From an uncultured Pseudomonadales bacterium (GTDB taxonomy: Bacteria; Pseudomonadota; Gammaproteobacteria; Pseudomonadales; Cellvibrionaceae): a stretch of 64,000 nucleotides of DNA. Below the pieces are notes generated by a model that saw only the letters and a list, made by a program, of their open reading frames with translations, ran no database searches and had not been told where the DNA came from. Below, piece by piece: positions 19,639-28,807 of the stretch; positions within the stretch are counted from its first letter, which is position 1, and every line of letters begins with the position of its first letter. The translations under genes and the position numbers were made by a program. The stretch covers positions 1,426,001 to 1,490,000 of the forward strand of contig CANKXO010000001.1 of assembly GCA_947487765.1 (NCBI GenBank). Direction: 5' to 3'.

Positions 19639-20286
19639 TTATTTAACAATATCAAACAGCCACGGGGCTTGCTCACGACGCATTTTTTCATAAGCATGGA
19701 TAGCATCTGCATCCTCTAAAGTTAAGCCAATATCATCCAAACCATTTAATAAACAATGCTTTCTGAAGTCATCAATCTCAAAACCAAACTTTTCACCAGA
19801 AGGCGTAATAACTGCTTGTTTCTCTAAGTCGATAGATAACTGATAACCTTCTACGTCATACATTTCCGCAAATAACCGCTCAACAATTTCATCTGCAAGA
19901 ATAACGGGCAAAAGACCATTCTTAAATGAATTATTATAAAATATATCAGCGTAACTCGGCGCAATAACAGCCCGAAAACCATAGTCATCTAGTGCCCAAG
20001 GTGCATGCTCTCGACTAGATCCACAACCAAAATTCTCTCGCGCCAGTAAAATAGAAGCGTCTTTATAGCGAGGAAAATTTAGTGGAAACTCATCATTTAA
20101 TGGACGCCCTTCACATGACTGGTCTGGCTGGCCTTCATCTAAATAGCGCAATTCATCAAACAGGTTTTTACCGAAACCACTTCGCTTAATAGATTTTAAA
20201 AACTGTTTAGGAATAATCATATCCGTATCGACATTCGCGCGATCCATAGGAGCAACTATTCCATTGTGTAATGTAAATGCTTTCAT
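19639..20286 (-). CDS. leuD: 3-isopropylmalate dehydratase small subunit
   Basis: LeuD partners LeuC to isomerise 2-isopropylmalate to 3-isopropylmalate. The product begins [30 protein letters not shown] and contains [21 protein letters not shown] and [17 protein letters not shown], both hallmarks of the small swivel domain. The ATG at 20286 (GGAGGGG ten bases upstream) lies one base after the leuC stop; an in-frame upstream start would overlap leuC. Length about 215 residues is standard. Its end abuts the convergent HD-GYP gene with no room for a separate terminator. Confidence 0.96.
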   Translation of the reverse strand: MKAFTLHNGIVAPMDRANVDTDMIIPKQFLKSIKRSGFGKNLFDELRYLDEGQPDQSCEGRPLNDEFPLNFPRYKDASILLARENFGCGSSREHAPWALDDYGFRAVIAPSYADIFYNNSFKNGLLPVILADEIVERLFAEMYDVEGYQLSIDLEKQAVITPSGEKFGFEIDDFRKHCLLNGLDDIGLTLEDADAIHAYEKMRREQAPWLFDIVK

Positions 20287-20287
20287 T

Positions 20288-21718
20288 TTACCCCTCCAAC
20301 TCAAACTGTCTTACATCAACGAAATGACCGGCGATTGCTGCAGCTGCAGCCATTTCTGGGCTGACTAAATGGGTACGTCCTCCGTAGCCTTGTCGCCCTT
20401 CAAAATTACGATTAGATGTTGAAGCACAATGTTCTCCTGCACCCAATTTATCCGCATTCATAGCCAAGCACATTGAACAACCTGGTTCGCGCCATTCGAG
20501 CCCTGCCTCAGTAAATATTTTATCTAAACCTTCTGCTTCTGCTTGTTCCTTCACCAAACCCGAACCAGGAACAACGATCGCCTCTTTGATAGATTCAGCT
20601 TTTTTTCGGCCTTTCACAACTGCTGCGGCTGCACGCATATCTTCGATACGTGAGTTTGTACAAGACCCGATAAATACACGATCAAGAGAAATATCCACTA
20701 TCTTTTGACCTGCACTTAAACCCATATATTCAAGTGCACGCTCCATACCCGATTTTTTTACTGGGTCTTTTTCGTTTTCTGGGTTGGGAACACTCTCATC
20801 AATTTCAACAACCATCTCTGGTGATGTACCCCAACTCACTTGAGGCCCAATTTGAGAGCCATCAATCTCAACGACTTTATCGAATACCGCGTTGTTATCG
20901 CTCACTAATTCACGCCACTCAGCAACAGCAGCATCCCAATGTTCAGCTCTAGGGGCAAAATCACGGCCTTTAACATAGTCAATTGTGGTTTGATCAACGG
21001 CAACCATACCGGCACGTGCACCTGCTTCAATGGCCATGTTACAAACGGTCATCCGACCTTCCATAGACATATCACGGAAAACTTTCCCACCAAATTCAAT
21101 GGCGTAGCCATTACCGCCCGCTGTCCCTATTTTTGCAATAATAGCTAACACGACATCTTTAGGTGTAACGCCTTTACCCAAGGTACCGTCAACTCTTACC
21201 AACATACTTTTCATTTTTTTAGCGACCAGACACTGAGTTGCTAATACATGCTCGACTTCACTGGTACCGATACCGTGAGCCAAAGCACCTAATGCACCAT
21301 TTGTCGCTGTATGAGAGTCACCACAAACAACTGTCATCCCCGGTAAACAAGCACCAGACTCTGGCCCAATAACATGAACAATACCTTGGCGCCTATCATT
21401 GATCTTATATTCCGTAATACCAAAACTATCGCAATTATCATCCAATGTTTTCACCTGAATCTTAGAAACAGGGTCTGCAATCCCATCAACACCATATGCT
21501 CGCTCTTTTACTGTTGTCGGCACGTTATGATCAGGCGTTGCTAGTACGCTATCAACTCGCCAAAGCTTGCGGCCGGCCAAACGTAAACCTTCAAATGCTT
21601 GCGGGCTTGTGACTTCATGCACGATATGGCGATCAATATAGATCAAAGCAGAGCCATCATCTCTCTGCTTTACTAAATGCGCATCCCATAATTTGTCATA
21701 GAGCGTTTTATTTGTCAT
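20288..21718 (-). CDS. leuC: 3-isopropylmalate dehydratase large subunit
   Basis: Aconitase-family [4Fe-4S] enzyme subunit. The 476-residue protein shows [40 protein letters not shown], and the cluster ligands in [16 protein letters not shown] and [12 protein letters not shown]. Length and order are normal. It is the first gene of leuCD. A perfect 35-base palindrome begins 33 bases upstream of the ATG, and a LysR-type gene is divergently transcribed, which points to regulated expression. Confidence 0.97.
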   Translation of the reverse strand: MTNKTLYDKLWDAHLVKQRDDGSALIYIDRHIVHEVTSPQAFEGLRLAGRKLWRVDSVLATPDHNVPTTVKERAYGVDGIADPVSKIQVKTLDDNCDSFGITEYKINDRRQGIVHVIGPESGACLPGMTVVCGDSHTATNGALGALAHGIGTSEVEHVLATQCLVAKKMKSMLVRVDGTLGKGVTPKDVVLAIIAKIGTAGGNGYAIEFGGKVFRDMSMEGRMTVCNMAIEAGARAGMVAVDQTTIDYVKGRDFAPRAEHWDAAVAEWRELVSDNNAVFDKVVEIDGSQIGPQVSWGTSPEMVVEIDESVPNPENEKDPVKKSGMERALEYMGLSAGQKIVDISLDRVFIGSCTNSRIEDMRAAAAVVKGRKKAESIKEAIVVPGSGLVKEQAEAEGLDKIFTEAGLEWREPGCSMCLAMNADKLGAGEHCASTSNRNFEGRQGYGGRTHLVSPEMAAAAAIAGHFVDVRQFELEG

Positions 21719-21751
21719 AACGGTATCTTCAATGTAACTGTGTGGATGTAA

Positions 21752-21786
21752 TAGCTATATACGTTTAACTTAAACGTATATAGCTA
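21752..21786. promoter_or_regulatory. Perfect 35-base palindrome in the leuC leader
   Basis: Arms of 17 bases (tagctatatacgtttaa and its exact complement) surround a single central C. It lies 34-68 bases upstream of the leuC ATG. It has no loop and no T-run, so a DNA operator is more likely than a terminator. The bound protein is unknown; the divergent LysR-type regulator is the obvious candidate, although the length and perfection are unusual for a LysR site. Confidence 0.7.
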
Positions 21787-21878
21787 CTTAAGTCTGTTTG
21801 CCTTACTTGGATAAAACAATGACCAGAATAGTACGCCTCCAAAAACCATAAAACAAATTCATATTTTTAATCATTTAC

Positions 21879-21893
21879 ATTCCTAATAGGAAT
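21879..21893. promoter_or_regulatory. LysR-type box upstream of the regulator gene
   Basis: ATTCCTAATAGGAAT is a perfect 15-base palindrome of the T-N11-A form known for LysR-family binding sites. It ends 16 bases before the ATG of the LysR gene at 21,909, where binding would also cover its own promoter. Autoregulation is inferred. Confidence 0.6.
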
Positions 21894-21908
21894 AGTAAAA
21901 TTCATCGT

Positions 21909-22802
21909 ATGGATACTCAATTACTTACAGCCTTTACCACTGTTGCTGAATTAAGCTCTTTTTCGGAGGCCGCTAGTCGCCTACATCTGACGCAGTCAGC
22001 GATTAGCAAGCGTATTGCCTTGTTGGAATCACAGATCGGACAACCCTTATTTGATCGTATTGGGCGCAGCATTCACCTTACAGAAGCGGGAGCAGCATTG
22101 ATTCCTCGCGCAAAACGGATTTTGCAGGAAATAAATGATACACAGCAATTTATGGCTGACCTACAGGGAGAAATATCAGGCTCGTTGCGTATTGTGACGA
22201 GCCACCATATTGGATTACATCGCCTACCATCGATATTGAAAAGTTACACTCAAGCTTATCCCAATGTACATTTGCAGCTTACCTTTATCGATTCTGAACA
22301 GGCCATTGATTCTATTTTGCATGGAGAATTCGAGCTTGCATTTATTACACTTCCTCAAAGCATACTCGATGATATGATAGAAGAAATACAGCATCATCCG
22401 CTATGGGAAGACCCTATGGGCTTCGTTGCTAATAACGATCACCCACTTAATCATAAAACAACGATTACCCTATCGGACCTATCCGGGTATCCAGCCATAC
22501 TTCCAGATACGAATACTTATACTACCCAACTTATTCAACAGTTGTTTACTGATAAAAAGCAGGTATTGGATATATCAATGACAACTAATCATCTCGATGC
22601 CATTAAAATGATGATTTCAGTTGGGCTTGGATGGAGTGTTTTACCAAAAACACTAATGAGTAAAAATATTTGTCAGTTGCCCGTCAATAATATCCACCTA
22701 ACACGACAGCTGGGATGTATTCATCACCGCGAACGCACATTGACCAACGCAGCAAGAGCTATGTTAAAACATCTTAGAGAAAATAATGACCAAAGAAACT
22801 GA
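21909..22802 (+). CDS. LysR-family transcriptional regulator
   Basis: A 297-residue LysR-type regulator. The N-terminal winged helix-turn-helix reads FTTVAELSSFSEAASRLHLTQSAISKRIALLESQIG, followed by the linker helix and the periplasmic-binding-like effector domain (about 90-290). It is divergent from leuC, with two palindromes in the 190-base gap, a layout typical of a local activator. It may control leuCD in response to a leucine-pathway metabolite, by analogy with other divergent LysR-leu arrangements, but this is inference. The 3' end overlaps the DUF1415 gene by 17 bases. Confidence 0.92.
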   Translation: MDTQLLTAFTTVAELSSFSEAASRLHLTQSAISKRIALLESQIGQPLFDRIGRSIHLTEAGAALIPRAKRILQEINDTQQFMADLQGEISGSLRIVTSHHIGLHRLPSILKSYTQAYPNVHLQLTFIDSEQAIDSILHGEFELAFITLPQSILDDMIEEIQHHPLWEDPMGFVANNDHPLNHKTTITLSDLSGYPAILPDTNTYTTQLIQQLFTDKKQVLDISMTTNHLDAIKMMISVGLGWSVLPKTLMSKNICQLPVNNIHLTRQLGCIHHRERTLTNAARAMLKHLRENNDQRN

Positions 22803-23343
22803 TGAGATAAAAATTCAAGTTACACAATGGCTACAAGACGTTGTGATTGGATTACGCCTATGCCCTTTTGCCAAAGCACCATTTCAAAAACAACAAATTC
22901 GCCTTGTCGTCAGTACTGCATTAACTGAAGAGGCATTAAATGAAGAGCTCATTAATGAATGCCAATATTTAGACAATAACAGCAATACAGAAACTACCTT
23001 GATTATCTGCACAAATTTATTATTTGATTTTTTCGATTTTTGTCAGTACTTACAATGGGCAGAAAGCACGTTAAAACAACATCAATGGCATGGTATTTAT
23101 CAAATAGCCAACTTTCATCCTGACTATCAATTTTCTAATACTGATAGCAATGATCCACAGAATTTAACTAATCGATCGCCCTATCCTATAATTCATTTGT
23201 TGAGAGAAGTATCACTCTCCTCTGTACTTGATAACTTCTCTGAACCTGAAAGCATTCCAGAAAAAAACATTCAAACGATGAATAATTTAAGCGAAATAGA
23301 GAAACAACGTTATTTTCACTATCTTTTTAATCAACCTAATTAG
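22786..23343 (+). CDS. DUF1415 family protein
   Basis: A 185-residue protein of the DUF1415 family, recognised by its N-terminal VTQWLQDVVIGLRLCPFAKAPF with a conserved Cys-Pro-Phe and by NFHPDYQF and RSPYPIIHLLREVSLS further on. The family has no established function. It overlaps the end of the LysR gene by 17 bases, so it is likely translated from the same message. It is convergent with the AAA ATPase gene, whose stop codon overlaps its own. Confidence 0.85.
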   Translation: MTKETDEIKIQVTQWLQDVVIGLRLCPFAKAPFQKQQIRLVVSTALTEEALNEELINECQYLDNNSNTETTLIICTNLLFDFFDFCQYLQWAESTLKQHQWHGIYQIANFHPDYQFSNTDSNDPQNLTNRSPYPIIHLLREVSLSSVLDNFSEPESIPEKNIQTMNNLSEIEKQRYFHYLFNQPN

Positions 23344-24824
23344 TTAGCCAATACTGCTCTGTTACTGGCCCAATCACGTAAAGCAAATATATCTTCAGCA
23401 CGTGTTACTGAGATAGGCACTGTAGAATTAATTGCAGTTAAAAAATGGGTTGCTTCTAGCTTTTGATCATTCGCCCGGGCTGTATATAATGCGGAAACGA
23501 TAGCTTGTTCAATTTCAGCTCCTGTAAAACCCTCAGCTGCAGAAGCTATTAATTGGATAGATTGGGAATCCAAGTCTACTTCTCGTTTTCTTAGATGAAT
23601 ACCAACAATGACTTCTCTATCCTGTAACCTTGGCAAGTCTATAAAAAATATTTCATCTAAACGTCCTTTTCGTACCAGCTCTGGAGGTAAGCGTGTAATA
23701 TCATTACTCGTCGCTACAATAAAAACTTGACTGGTACGCTCAGCCATCCAAGTCAATAATGTCCCTAACACACGCTGTGAAATGCCCTCATTATCGGATT
23801 GCCCTAAAGATTTTTCAATTTCATCCATCCACAATACACAAGGCGCTACGTTATCAGCCAGCTGTAATGTTTCACGTAAATTTCTTTCTGTCTCGCCATG
23901 ATATTTATTATATAAAGCTGCCATATCCAAGCGTAGTAAAGGAACTTGCCATAGGCCCGCGATCGCTTTTGCAGCTAAACTCTTCCCACCACCTTGCACA
24001 CCTAATAACATCACGCCTTTCGGGTTATCAAGCCGAGGGCCTGTTGCTTTCTTGTTCGCTGCAATAAAACTATCTTTACGTTCAGCTAACCAATTTTTCA
24101 AACCTTGCAAACCACCAACATCGGCAAAGCGAGCCGTATCGTACTCATAGGAGAGAATATTATTCATATTCATCAATTCAAATTTGGCTTTATTCACTTC
24201 TGACAAATCACTTGTCGTAATAGCACCATCTACATAGATCGCACCTCTCACAAGGTGCTTAACATCACTCTCCGTTAAGCCTCTTAAATTACCGATCATC
24301 ATATCCAGTGTTTTACTGTCTGTTTTAACTTGACGACCATTGTTTTTCTTTTGCCATTGCCCTGCTTCTTCAATAATAATTTGTCTTATCTTTTCCTCAG
24401 AGGGGAATGTGAGTTGGAAGCGAGTACTGTGCCGATAGATTTCGGGAGGCAAAGAGACTTGATGACTTGCCAGTATCACAGTCACACCGTCAGAACCATA
24501 AAGCACAATATCTTTTAAAGCCCGTACAACCTTTGGCTCATCTAGATAGGAATGGAAATCACAAAGAACATAAATGCCAGCTTCACTGCGTTGGCGAATA
24601 GATAACAGTAGTTCCTCCGGTTTCTGAAATTGCGGAGAAGGCACTAAATGCGTTGAACCATTACTGACTAAACCATCAGTACTCGTCCACCGATATAATT
24701 TACGGTATGTTTTTCCTGCTAGACGGGTACATAACTCCAATACTCGTGGCTCTTCATGGGACTCAATCGCGATCAACGATATTCCCTTTTTAACAATTAA
24801 CTCTATATCGTGTAATTCTTCCAT
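23340..24824 (-). CDS. AAA+ ATPase of the Ycf46 type
   Basis: A 494-residue AAA+ ATPase. The N-terminal half (1-220) has a degenerate ATPase-like domain ([31 protein letters not shown]). The C-terminal half has Walker [19 protein letters not shown] near residue 278, Walker [13 protein letters not shown] near 331, sensor-1 [22 protein letters not shown] with arginine finger, and the C-terminal helical [19 protein letters not shown]. This matches Ycf46-type ATPases of cyanobacteria, plastids and some bacteria. Their role is poorly defined; a link to inorganic carbon use in cyanobacteria has been proposed. The gene appears monocistronic here. Confidence 0.87.
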   Translation of the reverse strand: MEELHDIELIVKKGISLIAIESHEEPRVLELCTRLAGKTYRKLYRWTSTDGLVSNGSTHLVPSPQFQKPEELLLSIRQRSEAGIYVLCDFHSYLDEPKVVRALKDIVLYGSDGVTVILASHQVSLPPEIYRHSTRFQLTFPSEEKIRQIIIEEAGQWQKKNNGRQVKTDSKTLDMMIGNLRGLTESDVKHLVRGAIYVDGAITTSDLSEVNKAKFELMNMNNILSYEYDTARFADVGGLQGLKNWLAERKDSFIAANKKATGPRLDNPKGVMLLGVQGGGKSLAAKAIAGLWQVPLLRLDMAALYNKYHGETERNLRETLQLADNVAPCVLWMDEIEKSLGQSDNEGISQRVLGTLLTWMAERTSQVFIVATSNDITRLPPELVRKGRLDEIFFIDLPRLQDREVIVGIHLRKREVDLDSQSIQLIASAAEGFTGAEIEQAIVSALYTARANDQKLEATHFLTAINSTVPISVTRAEDIFALRDWASNRAVLAN

Positions 24825-24876
24825 TGTCTTTACTTAGTCTTATTTGATTAATAGTTACAAAGTATGAAGCAAATTA

Positions 24877-25302
24877 TTACTTTTTGACTCGTGGAGGCAA
24901 TTCGTCATGATGAGGCAAGTCAGCAGAATCAACATACCATTCAGCCTTAGAGGCACAGAATATATTCCATTTAGGCCGCGTTACAGGATCATCATCTAAA
25001 GTACCAGCAGGGATAACAATGACGTTTCCTCCTTTGGAAGACCACGGTAATGAACTACCACAGGTTTTACAAAATGCAGTCGCAAAGTATTTTGTATCTT
25101 CTGGCTCGTACTGTTGTACCAACTCTTCTCCAGAAATCCAAGTAAATTCATCAGGACGTGCAAATAAATTCGATGCATGAGCACTACCAGTAAATTTTCG
25201 ACATCGAGAACAATGGCAGTATTGAAAAATTCCCATATCTCCAGTCAAGCTATAAGATACTTTTCCACACAGACAACTACCAACAACAGGTGATTCTTTC
25301 AT
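24877..25302 (-). CDS. GFA/CENP-V family zinc protein
   Basis: A 141-residue protein with the zinc-binding pattern of the glutathione-dependent formaldehyde-activating (GFA) family: SCLCGKVSYSL, FQYCHCSRCRKFTGSAHASN, and TAFCKTCGSSLPW. These seven cysteines hold the two zinc ions of the fold. Most family members are annotated as GFA enzymes on weak grounds, so only the fold is secure. It is followed upstream by a TetR gene in the same direction with a gap of 41 bases, and may be under its control. Confidence 0.85.
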   Translation of the reverse strand: MKESPVVGSCLCGKVSYSLTGDMGIFQYCHCSRCRKFTGSAHASNLFARPDEFTWISGEELVQQYEPEDTKYFATAFCKTCGSSLPWSSKGGNVIVIPAGTLDDDPVTRPKWNIFCASKAEWYVDSADLPHHDELPPRVKK

Positions 25303-25343
25303 ACTTTATCCCTTACTATTACTAACAATTAATAGCGTAAGCT

Positions 25344-25907
25344 CTAGCTTAGCGACTTAACAATTCGTTTCAATAAGTTTAATGCATTATCAGGAGTTCC
25401 ATCATATTGTGTTTGAATAATAGCTCCATCGATAGCTAACATGATCGCCATGGCATTTTGCTTACTCTGTTCTGAAGGAGGTAATAGCTTCTCAATAATA
25501 TCTGCCATTTTTCGTTTATGCGCTTGGGTGATACGAACCACTTCTGGCAGAACCGTGCCTAACTCACCCAAACTATTAATAAAAGCACACCCACGGAACC
25601 TTTTACTATGAAACCATTCTTCTACAATAGGGAAAATAGCATTCACCGTCCCACCATTATTCTCTAAAGCGCTTTCAAAAGATCTGATTAGTTCTTGATG
25701 CCGAGATTCCAGAAATTCAACAACTAAGCTATTTTTGCTCGGGAAATGCCGATAAAAAGTTGTTTTTGTAACCCCTGATTCAGCAATCAGACGATCAACC
25801 CCTGTTGCTCGTATACCTTCACGGTAAAACAAATCAGATGCCGTTAAAAGAATACGATCACGTGCACTCTTAGGTTTGCTAACAATCTTGGCTTTTGATG
25901 TTTTCAT
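25344..25907 (-). CDS. TetR-family transcriptional repressor
   Basis: A 187-residue TetR-type regulator. The N-terminal helix-turn-helix reads ILLTASDLFYREGIRATGVDRLIAESGVTKTTFYRHFPSKNSL. The C-terminal ligand domain matches the subgroup with HSKRFRGCAFINSLGELG. It is divergent from a glutathione S-transferase gene, and the intervening 116 bases contain two long palindromes in opposite orientation. By analogy with electrophile-sensing TetR repressors, it may bind there and respond to a reactive compound handled by the GST. Effector unknown. Confidence 0.92.
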   Translation of the reverse strand: MKTSKAKIVSKPKSARDRILLTASDLFYREGIRATGVDRLIAESGVTKTTFYRHFPSKNSLVVEFLESRHQELIRSFESALENNGGTVNAIFPIVEEWFHSKRFRGCAFINSLGELGTVLPEVVRITQAHKRKMADIIEKLLPPSEQSKQNAMAIMLAIDGAIIQTQYDGTPDNALNLLKRIVKSLS

Positions 25908-25915
25908 AACACTAT

Positions 25916-25973
25916 TGTAGACAAGTCTGTCTACAATAGATAGACTGCGCCGAAGTAGACAGACTTGTCTACA
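25916..25973. promoter_or_regulatory. Paired inverted operators between tetR and GST genes
   Basis: Site 1 at 25,916-25,935 reads TGTAGACAAGTCTGTCTACA. Site 2 at 25,955-25,973 is the same sequence in reverse-complement orientation, minus its first base. Each is itself a near-palindrome with TGTAGACA and TGTCTACA half-sites. They lie just ahead of the TetR start and about 50 bases before the GST start. They are the likely TetR operators controlling both genes. Confidence 0.82.
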
Positions 25974-26023
25974 TTAATATTCGAAGTGATTACTCTAATT
26001 CAACCTATAGAAAGGTCAAATCA

Positions 26024-26671
26024 ATGAATGCTAAATTTTCAACTAAACAAGCCCCCATAAAACTTTACCGCAACCCATTATCAGGCCACTGTCACCGCGT
26101 AGAACTAATGCTGGCATTTCTGAATCTTCCCTATAAAACCATTGATCTAGATATGATGAATGGCGCACATAAGGCGCCAGATTACTTAACAATAAGTCCA
26201 TTCGGACAAGTCCCGGCTATTGATGACAATGGAACAACCTTATCTGATTCAAATGCCATCATTACTTATCTCGAAAAAAAATATAATGATGGATATGAAT
26301 GGATGCCCCAAGATCCCATTCAAGCTGCAGAAGTACAACGCTGGCTATCAGTAGCCGCAGGAGAAATTGCCTATGGTCCTTGCTCAGTTCGCTTAGTTAA
26401 ATTATTTGGTATGGACATAAACTACGATGTCGCGAAACAGAAAACAGATGCCTTATTTTCAATTCTTGAGCCATTACTTAAAAATCGTGATTTCCTTGCT
26501 GGAGCAAAAATTACGTTAGCGGACGTTGCCGGGTATAGTTATATCTCACATGTTCCTGAAGGAGGTGTCAGTCTTGAACCATACCCTGCAATTAAAGCCT
26601 GGCTTGATCGTATAGAAAAGCACCCAGGCTTTGTTGGTATGGAACGCTCTCCTATACCCGATGTCGCTTAA
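26024..26671 (+). CDS. Glutathione S-transferase family protein
   Basis: A 215-residue cytosolic GST. The N-terminal thioredoxin-like domain shows LYRNPLSGHCHRVELMLAFL and the glutathione-contacting FGQVPAIDDNGTTLSDSNAI. The C-terminal helical domain contains FLAGAKITLADVAGYSYISH with the usual Asp N-capping box. A good ribosome-binding site (AGAAAGG) precedes the ATG. Divergent from, and probably repressed by, the TetR protein. The substrate is unknown; detoxification of an electrophile is the expected role. Confidence 0.92.
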   Translation: MNAKFSTKQAPIKLYRNPLSGHCHRVELMLAFLNLPYKTIDLDMMNGAHKAPDYLTISPFGQVPAIDDNGTTLSDSNAIITYLEKKYNDGYEWMPQDPIQAAEVQRWLSVAAGEIAYGPCSVRLVKLFGMDINYDVAKQKTDALFSILEPLLKNRDFLAGAKITLADVAGYSYISHVPEGGVSLEPYPAIKAWLDRIEKHPGFVGMERSPIPDVA

Positions 26672-26681
26672 AAGCCTGTTA

Positions 26682-26728
26682 GATATTAGTATAGAATATT
26701 AGATAATTCCTTATTCCATACTAATATC
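26682..26728. repeat. AT-rich long hairpin downstream of the GST gene
   Basis: Arms of 17 bases (gatattagtatagaata and tattccatactaatatc) pair with one mismatch around a 13-base AT-rich loop. It lies 11 bases past the GST stop codon. It may protect or end the GST transcript, but there is no following T-run. The remaining bases to the next gene (26,935) are AT-rich with no gene seen. Confidence 0.55.
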
Positions 26729-26934
26729 ACTTCACATATATTGTTCATGAATAACTATTCAAAAAACCTTTAATGAAAAGAACTATTATTTTTTATTAAA
26801 CTTTTATTCAAATAGAAGGCTTGCAGAATAGTAAACTTCATTTTTTTGACTTCTGCTTCTTGCATACTTAAACTCACCGCCCTTAATTGTCATCGCACAA
26901 GTTTTTATTACATTCTCTAGGAAACAACAATGTT

Positions 26935-27804
26935 ATGGATTCCAGGCAAGCCTCTATAATAATGATTATCGGCGCTATTTTATGGGGAACGAACCCGGCA
27001 TTGATCAAATTGGCAAGTTGGACACCTTTTGGAACAGCCTGGACTCGTGCTTTATTTTGTGCAGGCTTATTATTGCTGTATTTTTTATACCAAATAAAAT
27101 TTTCATTAAAATCTATAAAACTACAACTTTTAAGTGCAATTTTTTTAGCCGCTAACAGTATTTTATTTGTTAGTGCGAGCTTATATACCACACCCGCTAA
27201 TGCAGTTGTACTTATGTTCGTATTTCCTTGGATTACCATGGGTTTGGATTTTCTCATCGAGAAGAAAATACCCTCCCGAGGAGACACATTACGTTTGCTA
27301 CTTGGCTTTACAGGGATTGTGGTTATTGTCTGGAATGGTTTGAACCAATCAGGAGCTTTAGGGAATACTTTTGCACTATTGGCAGGTGTAGCTATTGCGT
27401 TACATATCTTTTTTAGCCAAAGACTAGGAGAGCGCCACGAAAGTAATCAGGAAGTACTAAGCTCAATCATGTTTGCGTGGATAATCACTATTATTGGCTT
27501 AACGCCTTTTGTATTGCAAGCTGACGCACCATCTATTATATCATTAAACAAAAGCCAATTATTTTACCTTTTTTTGTTTGGCTTGCTATCAGCTATACCC
27601 TGGCTTTTGTGGGCAAAAGCAATTACTTATATTCCTGGGCATGTAGTAGCATCACTTCTAGGCGTTGAAGTATTTATGGCTGCATTATGCGGATGGTTAT
27701 TACTGGGTGAACTCCCTTATATCGAAACATGGGTAGGTGGGATTTTTATTCTAATTGCAGCGACGACACAAATTTTATCTAGCGTTTCTGAAAAGAAACA
27801 TTAA
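26935..27804 (+). CDS. EamA-family (DMT superfamily) transporter
   Basis: An inner-membrane permease of about 289 residues with ten predicted helices and two EamA repeats. Repeat 1 starts ASIIMIIGAILWGTNPALIK, and repeat 2 starts GALGNTFALLAGVAIALHIFF. The C-terminal helix pair is AALCGWLLLGELPYIETWVGGIFILIA. The frame is open to 26,887, but the ATG at 26,935 fits the family N-terminus and has an AGGA upstream. EamA proteins export metabolites or amino acids; the substrate is unknown. It is convergent with the catabolic cluster to its right. Confidence 0.9.
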   Translation: MDSRQASIIMIIGAILWGTNPALIKLASWTPFGTAWTRALFCAGLLLLYFLYQIKFSLKSIKLQLLSAIFLAANSILFVSASLYTTPANAVVLMFVFPWITMGLDFLIEKKIPSRGDTLRLLLGFTGIVVIVWNGLNQSGALGNTFALLAGVAIALHIFFSQRLGERHESNQEVLSSIMFAWIITIIGLTPFVLQADAPSIISLNKSQLFYLFLFGLLSAIPWLLWAKAITYIPGHVVASLLGVEVFMAALCGWLLLGELPYIETWVGGIFILIAATTQILSSVSEKKH

Positions 27805-27813
27805 CTCTATCTT

Positions 27814-28104
27814 TTATTGTGCAACAAGCTGCCCAAGCCAAACCTCTTTATTGATAACCAGCGAAGTAGACAATTGATCAAACTCAATAAAATGGGCACT
27901 TTTTAAGTGTACATCAAATGCTTGCCGATTAGTGTATAACTCATAGAGGTAAAAAACATTATTCAATTTTTCATCTTGAACAACATCGAACTGATAACAC
28001 TCTGTTTCCTGCTCTAAACTATTAGCGGCCTGTTTCAATACTAATGATTTAAATTCTTCTGCTTTGTTTAAAACGGCTTCAAATTTAACAATTACAGCAT
28101 ACAT
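27814..28104 (-). CDS. Antibiotic-biosynthesis-monooxygenase (ABM) domain protein
   Basis: A 96-residue ferredoxin-like fold protein (MYAVIVKFEAVLNKAEEFKSLV ... FYLYELYTNRQAFDVHLKSAHF), matching the ABM family that includes LsrG and small quinol monooxygenases. Typical tracts are the E-Y-Y/H segment and the HLKSAHF helix. Its ATG overlaps the otnC stop by one base, so it belongs to the transporter-otnK-otnC operon. It may act as an isomerase or monooxygenase on a pathway intermediate, or clear a reactive by-product; this cannot be decided from sequence. Confidence 0.78.
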   Translation of the reverse strand: MYAVIVKFEAVLNKAEEFKSLVLKQAANSLEQETECYQFDVVQDEKLNNVFYLYELYTNRQAFDVHLKSAHFIEFDQLSTSLVINKEVWLGQLVAQ

Positions 28105-28742
28105 TATTTATTCCCAAAACGTTGATTGAGTTCATCGACTTGATCAACTGTCAACGGGCGTGTTTTGTGTTGATTCAAGAGTAAATACAGTTTAGCGGTT
28201 TCTTCTAACTCTTCAGTTGCATATAAAGCTTCTTCTAAGCTCGTACCAGAAACTACTGGACCGTGGTTCGCCAGCAATACCGCATGATGATTTCCTGCTA
28301 GCTCTCCAACAGCTTTCGCTAAATCAACATCACCTGGTGGGTAATAAGGCACTAGAGGTAGCCGCCCAACACGCATAACATAATACGCTGTCAAGGGTGG
28401 TATGACGTTCATACAGTCATTGCACTCTAAGCAACTAACGGCTGCTGCGTACGAAGAATGTAAATGCACAACAGCTCTCGCTTTATTTCTATGCTCATAC
28501 ATGACCCGATGCAAAAAAGCTTCTTTCGTTGGTTTATCTCCAGACAGTAAATTCCCTTTATTATCTAGACGGGACAGTTTGGCTGGGTCAAGACTACCCA
28601 TAGTTGAACCTGTAGGTGTCATTAACCACCCGTCATCTAAACGCACACTGATATTGCCTGAAGCACCAAATGTTAAACCACGTTGGTATAACGAAGCCCC
28701 TATTGTGCATATTTTTTCGCGTAGTTTATTTTCGTTAGTCAT
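28104..28742 (-). CDS. otnC: Putative 3-oxo-tetronate 4-phosphate decarboxylase (class II aldolase fold)
   Basis: A 212-residue zinc enzyme of the class II aldolase/adducin family. Motifs: TFGASGNISVRLDDGWLMTPTGSTMG, the metal-ligand HLHS in ARAVVHLHSSYAAAVSCLE, and NHHAVLLANHGPVVSGTSLEEA with a further His. In the tetronate pathways described for the DUF1537 kinase systems, OtnC decarboxylates 3-oxo-tetronate 4-phosphate to dihydroxyacetone phosphate. Pairing with the OtnK-type kinase next to it supports that assignment over a plain fuculose-phosphate aldolase. The substrate here could be a related branched or longer acid. Confidence 0.82.
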   Translation of the reverse strand: MTNENKLREKICTIGASLYQRGLTFGASGNISVRLDDGWLMTPTGSTMGSLDPAKLSRLDNKGNLLSGDKPTKEAFLHRVMYEHRNKARAVVHLHSSYAAAVSCLECNDCMNVIPPLTAYYVMRVGRLPLVPYYPPGDVDLAKAVGELAGNHHAVLLANHGPVVSGTSLEEALYATEELEETAKLYLLLNQHKTRPLTVDQVDELNQRFGNK

Positions 28743-28807
28743 ATCTGTTTAACTCAGATCTATTTTACTTACTGCTGTTTATTCGAAAGGTATTTCCATA
28801 TTCCAAT

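Noticed and set aside
27814-28104. Autoinducer-2 processing (LsrG) assignment for the ABM protein
   Set aside because: The fold fits, but no lsr genes are nearby and the context is sugar-acid catabolism.
28104-28742. Fuculose-1-phosphate aldolase assignment
   Set aside because: The fold is shared, but the adjacent OtnK-type kinase makes the decarboxylase OtnC the better call.
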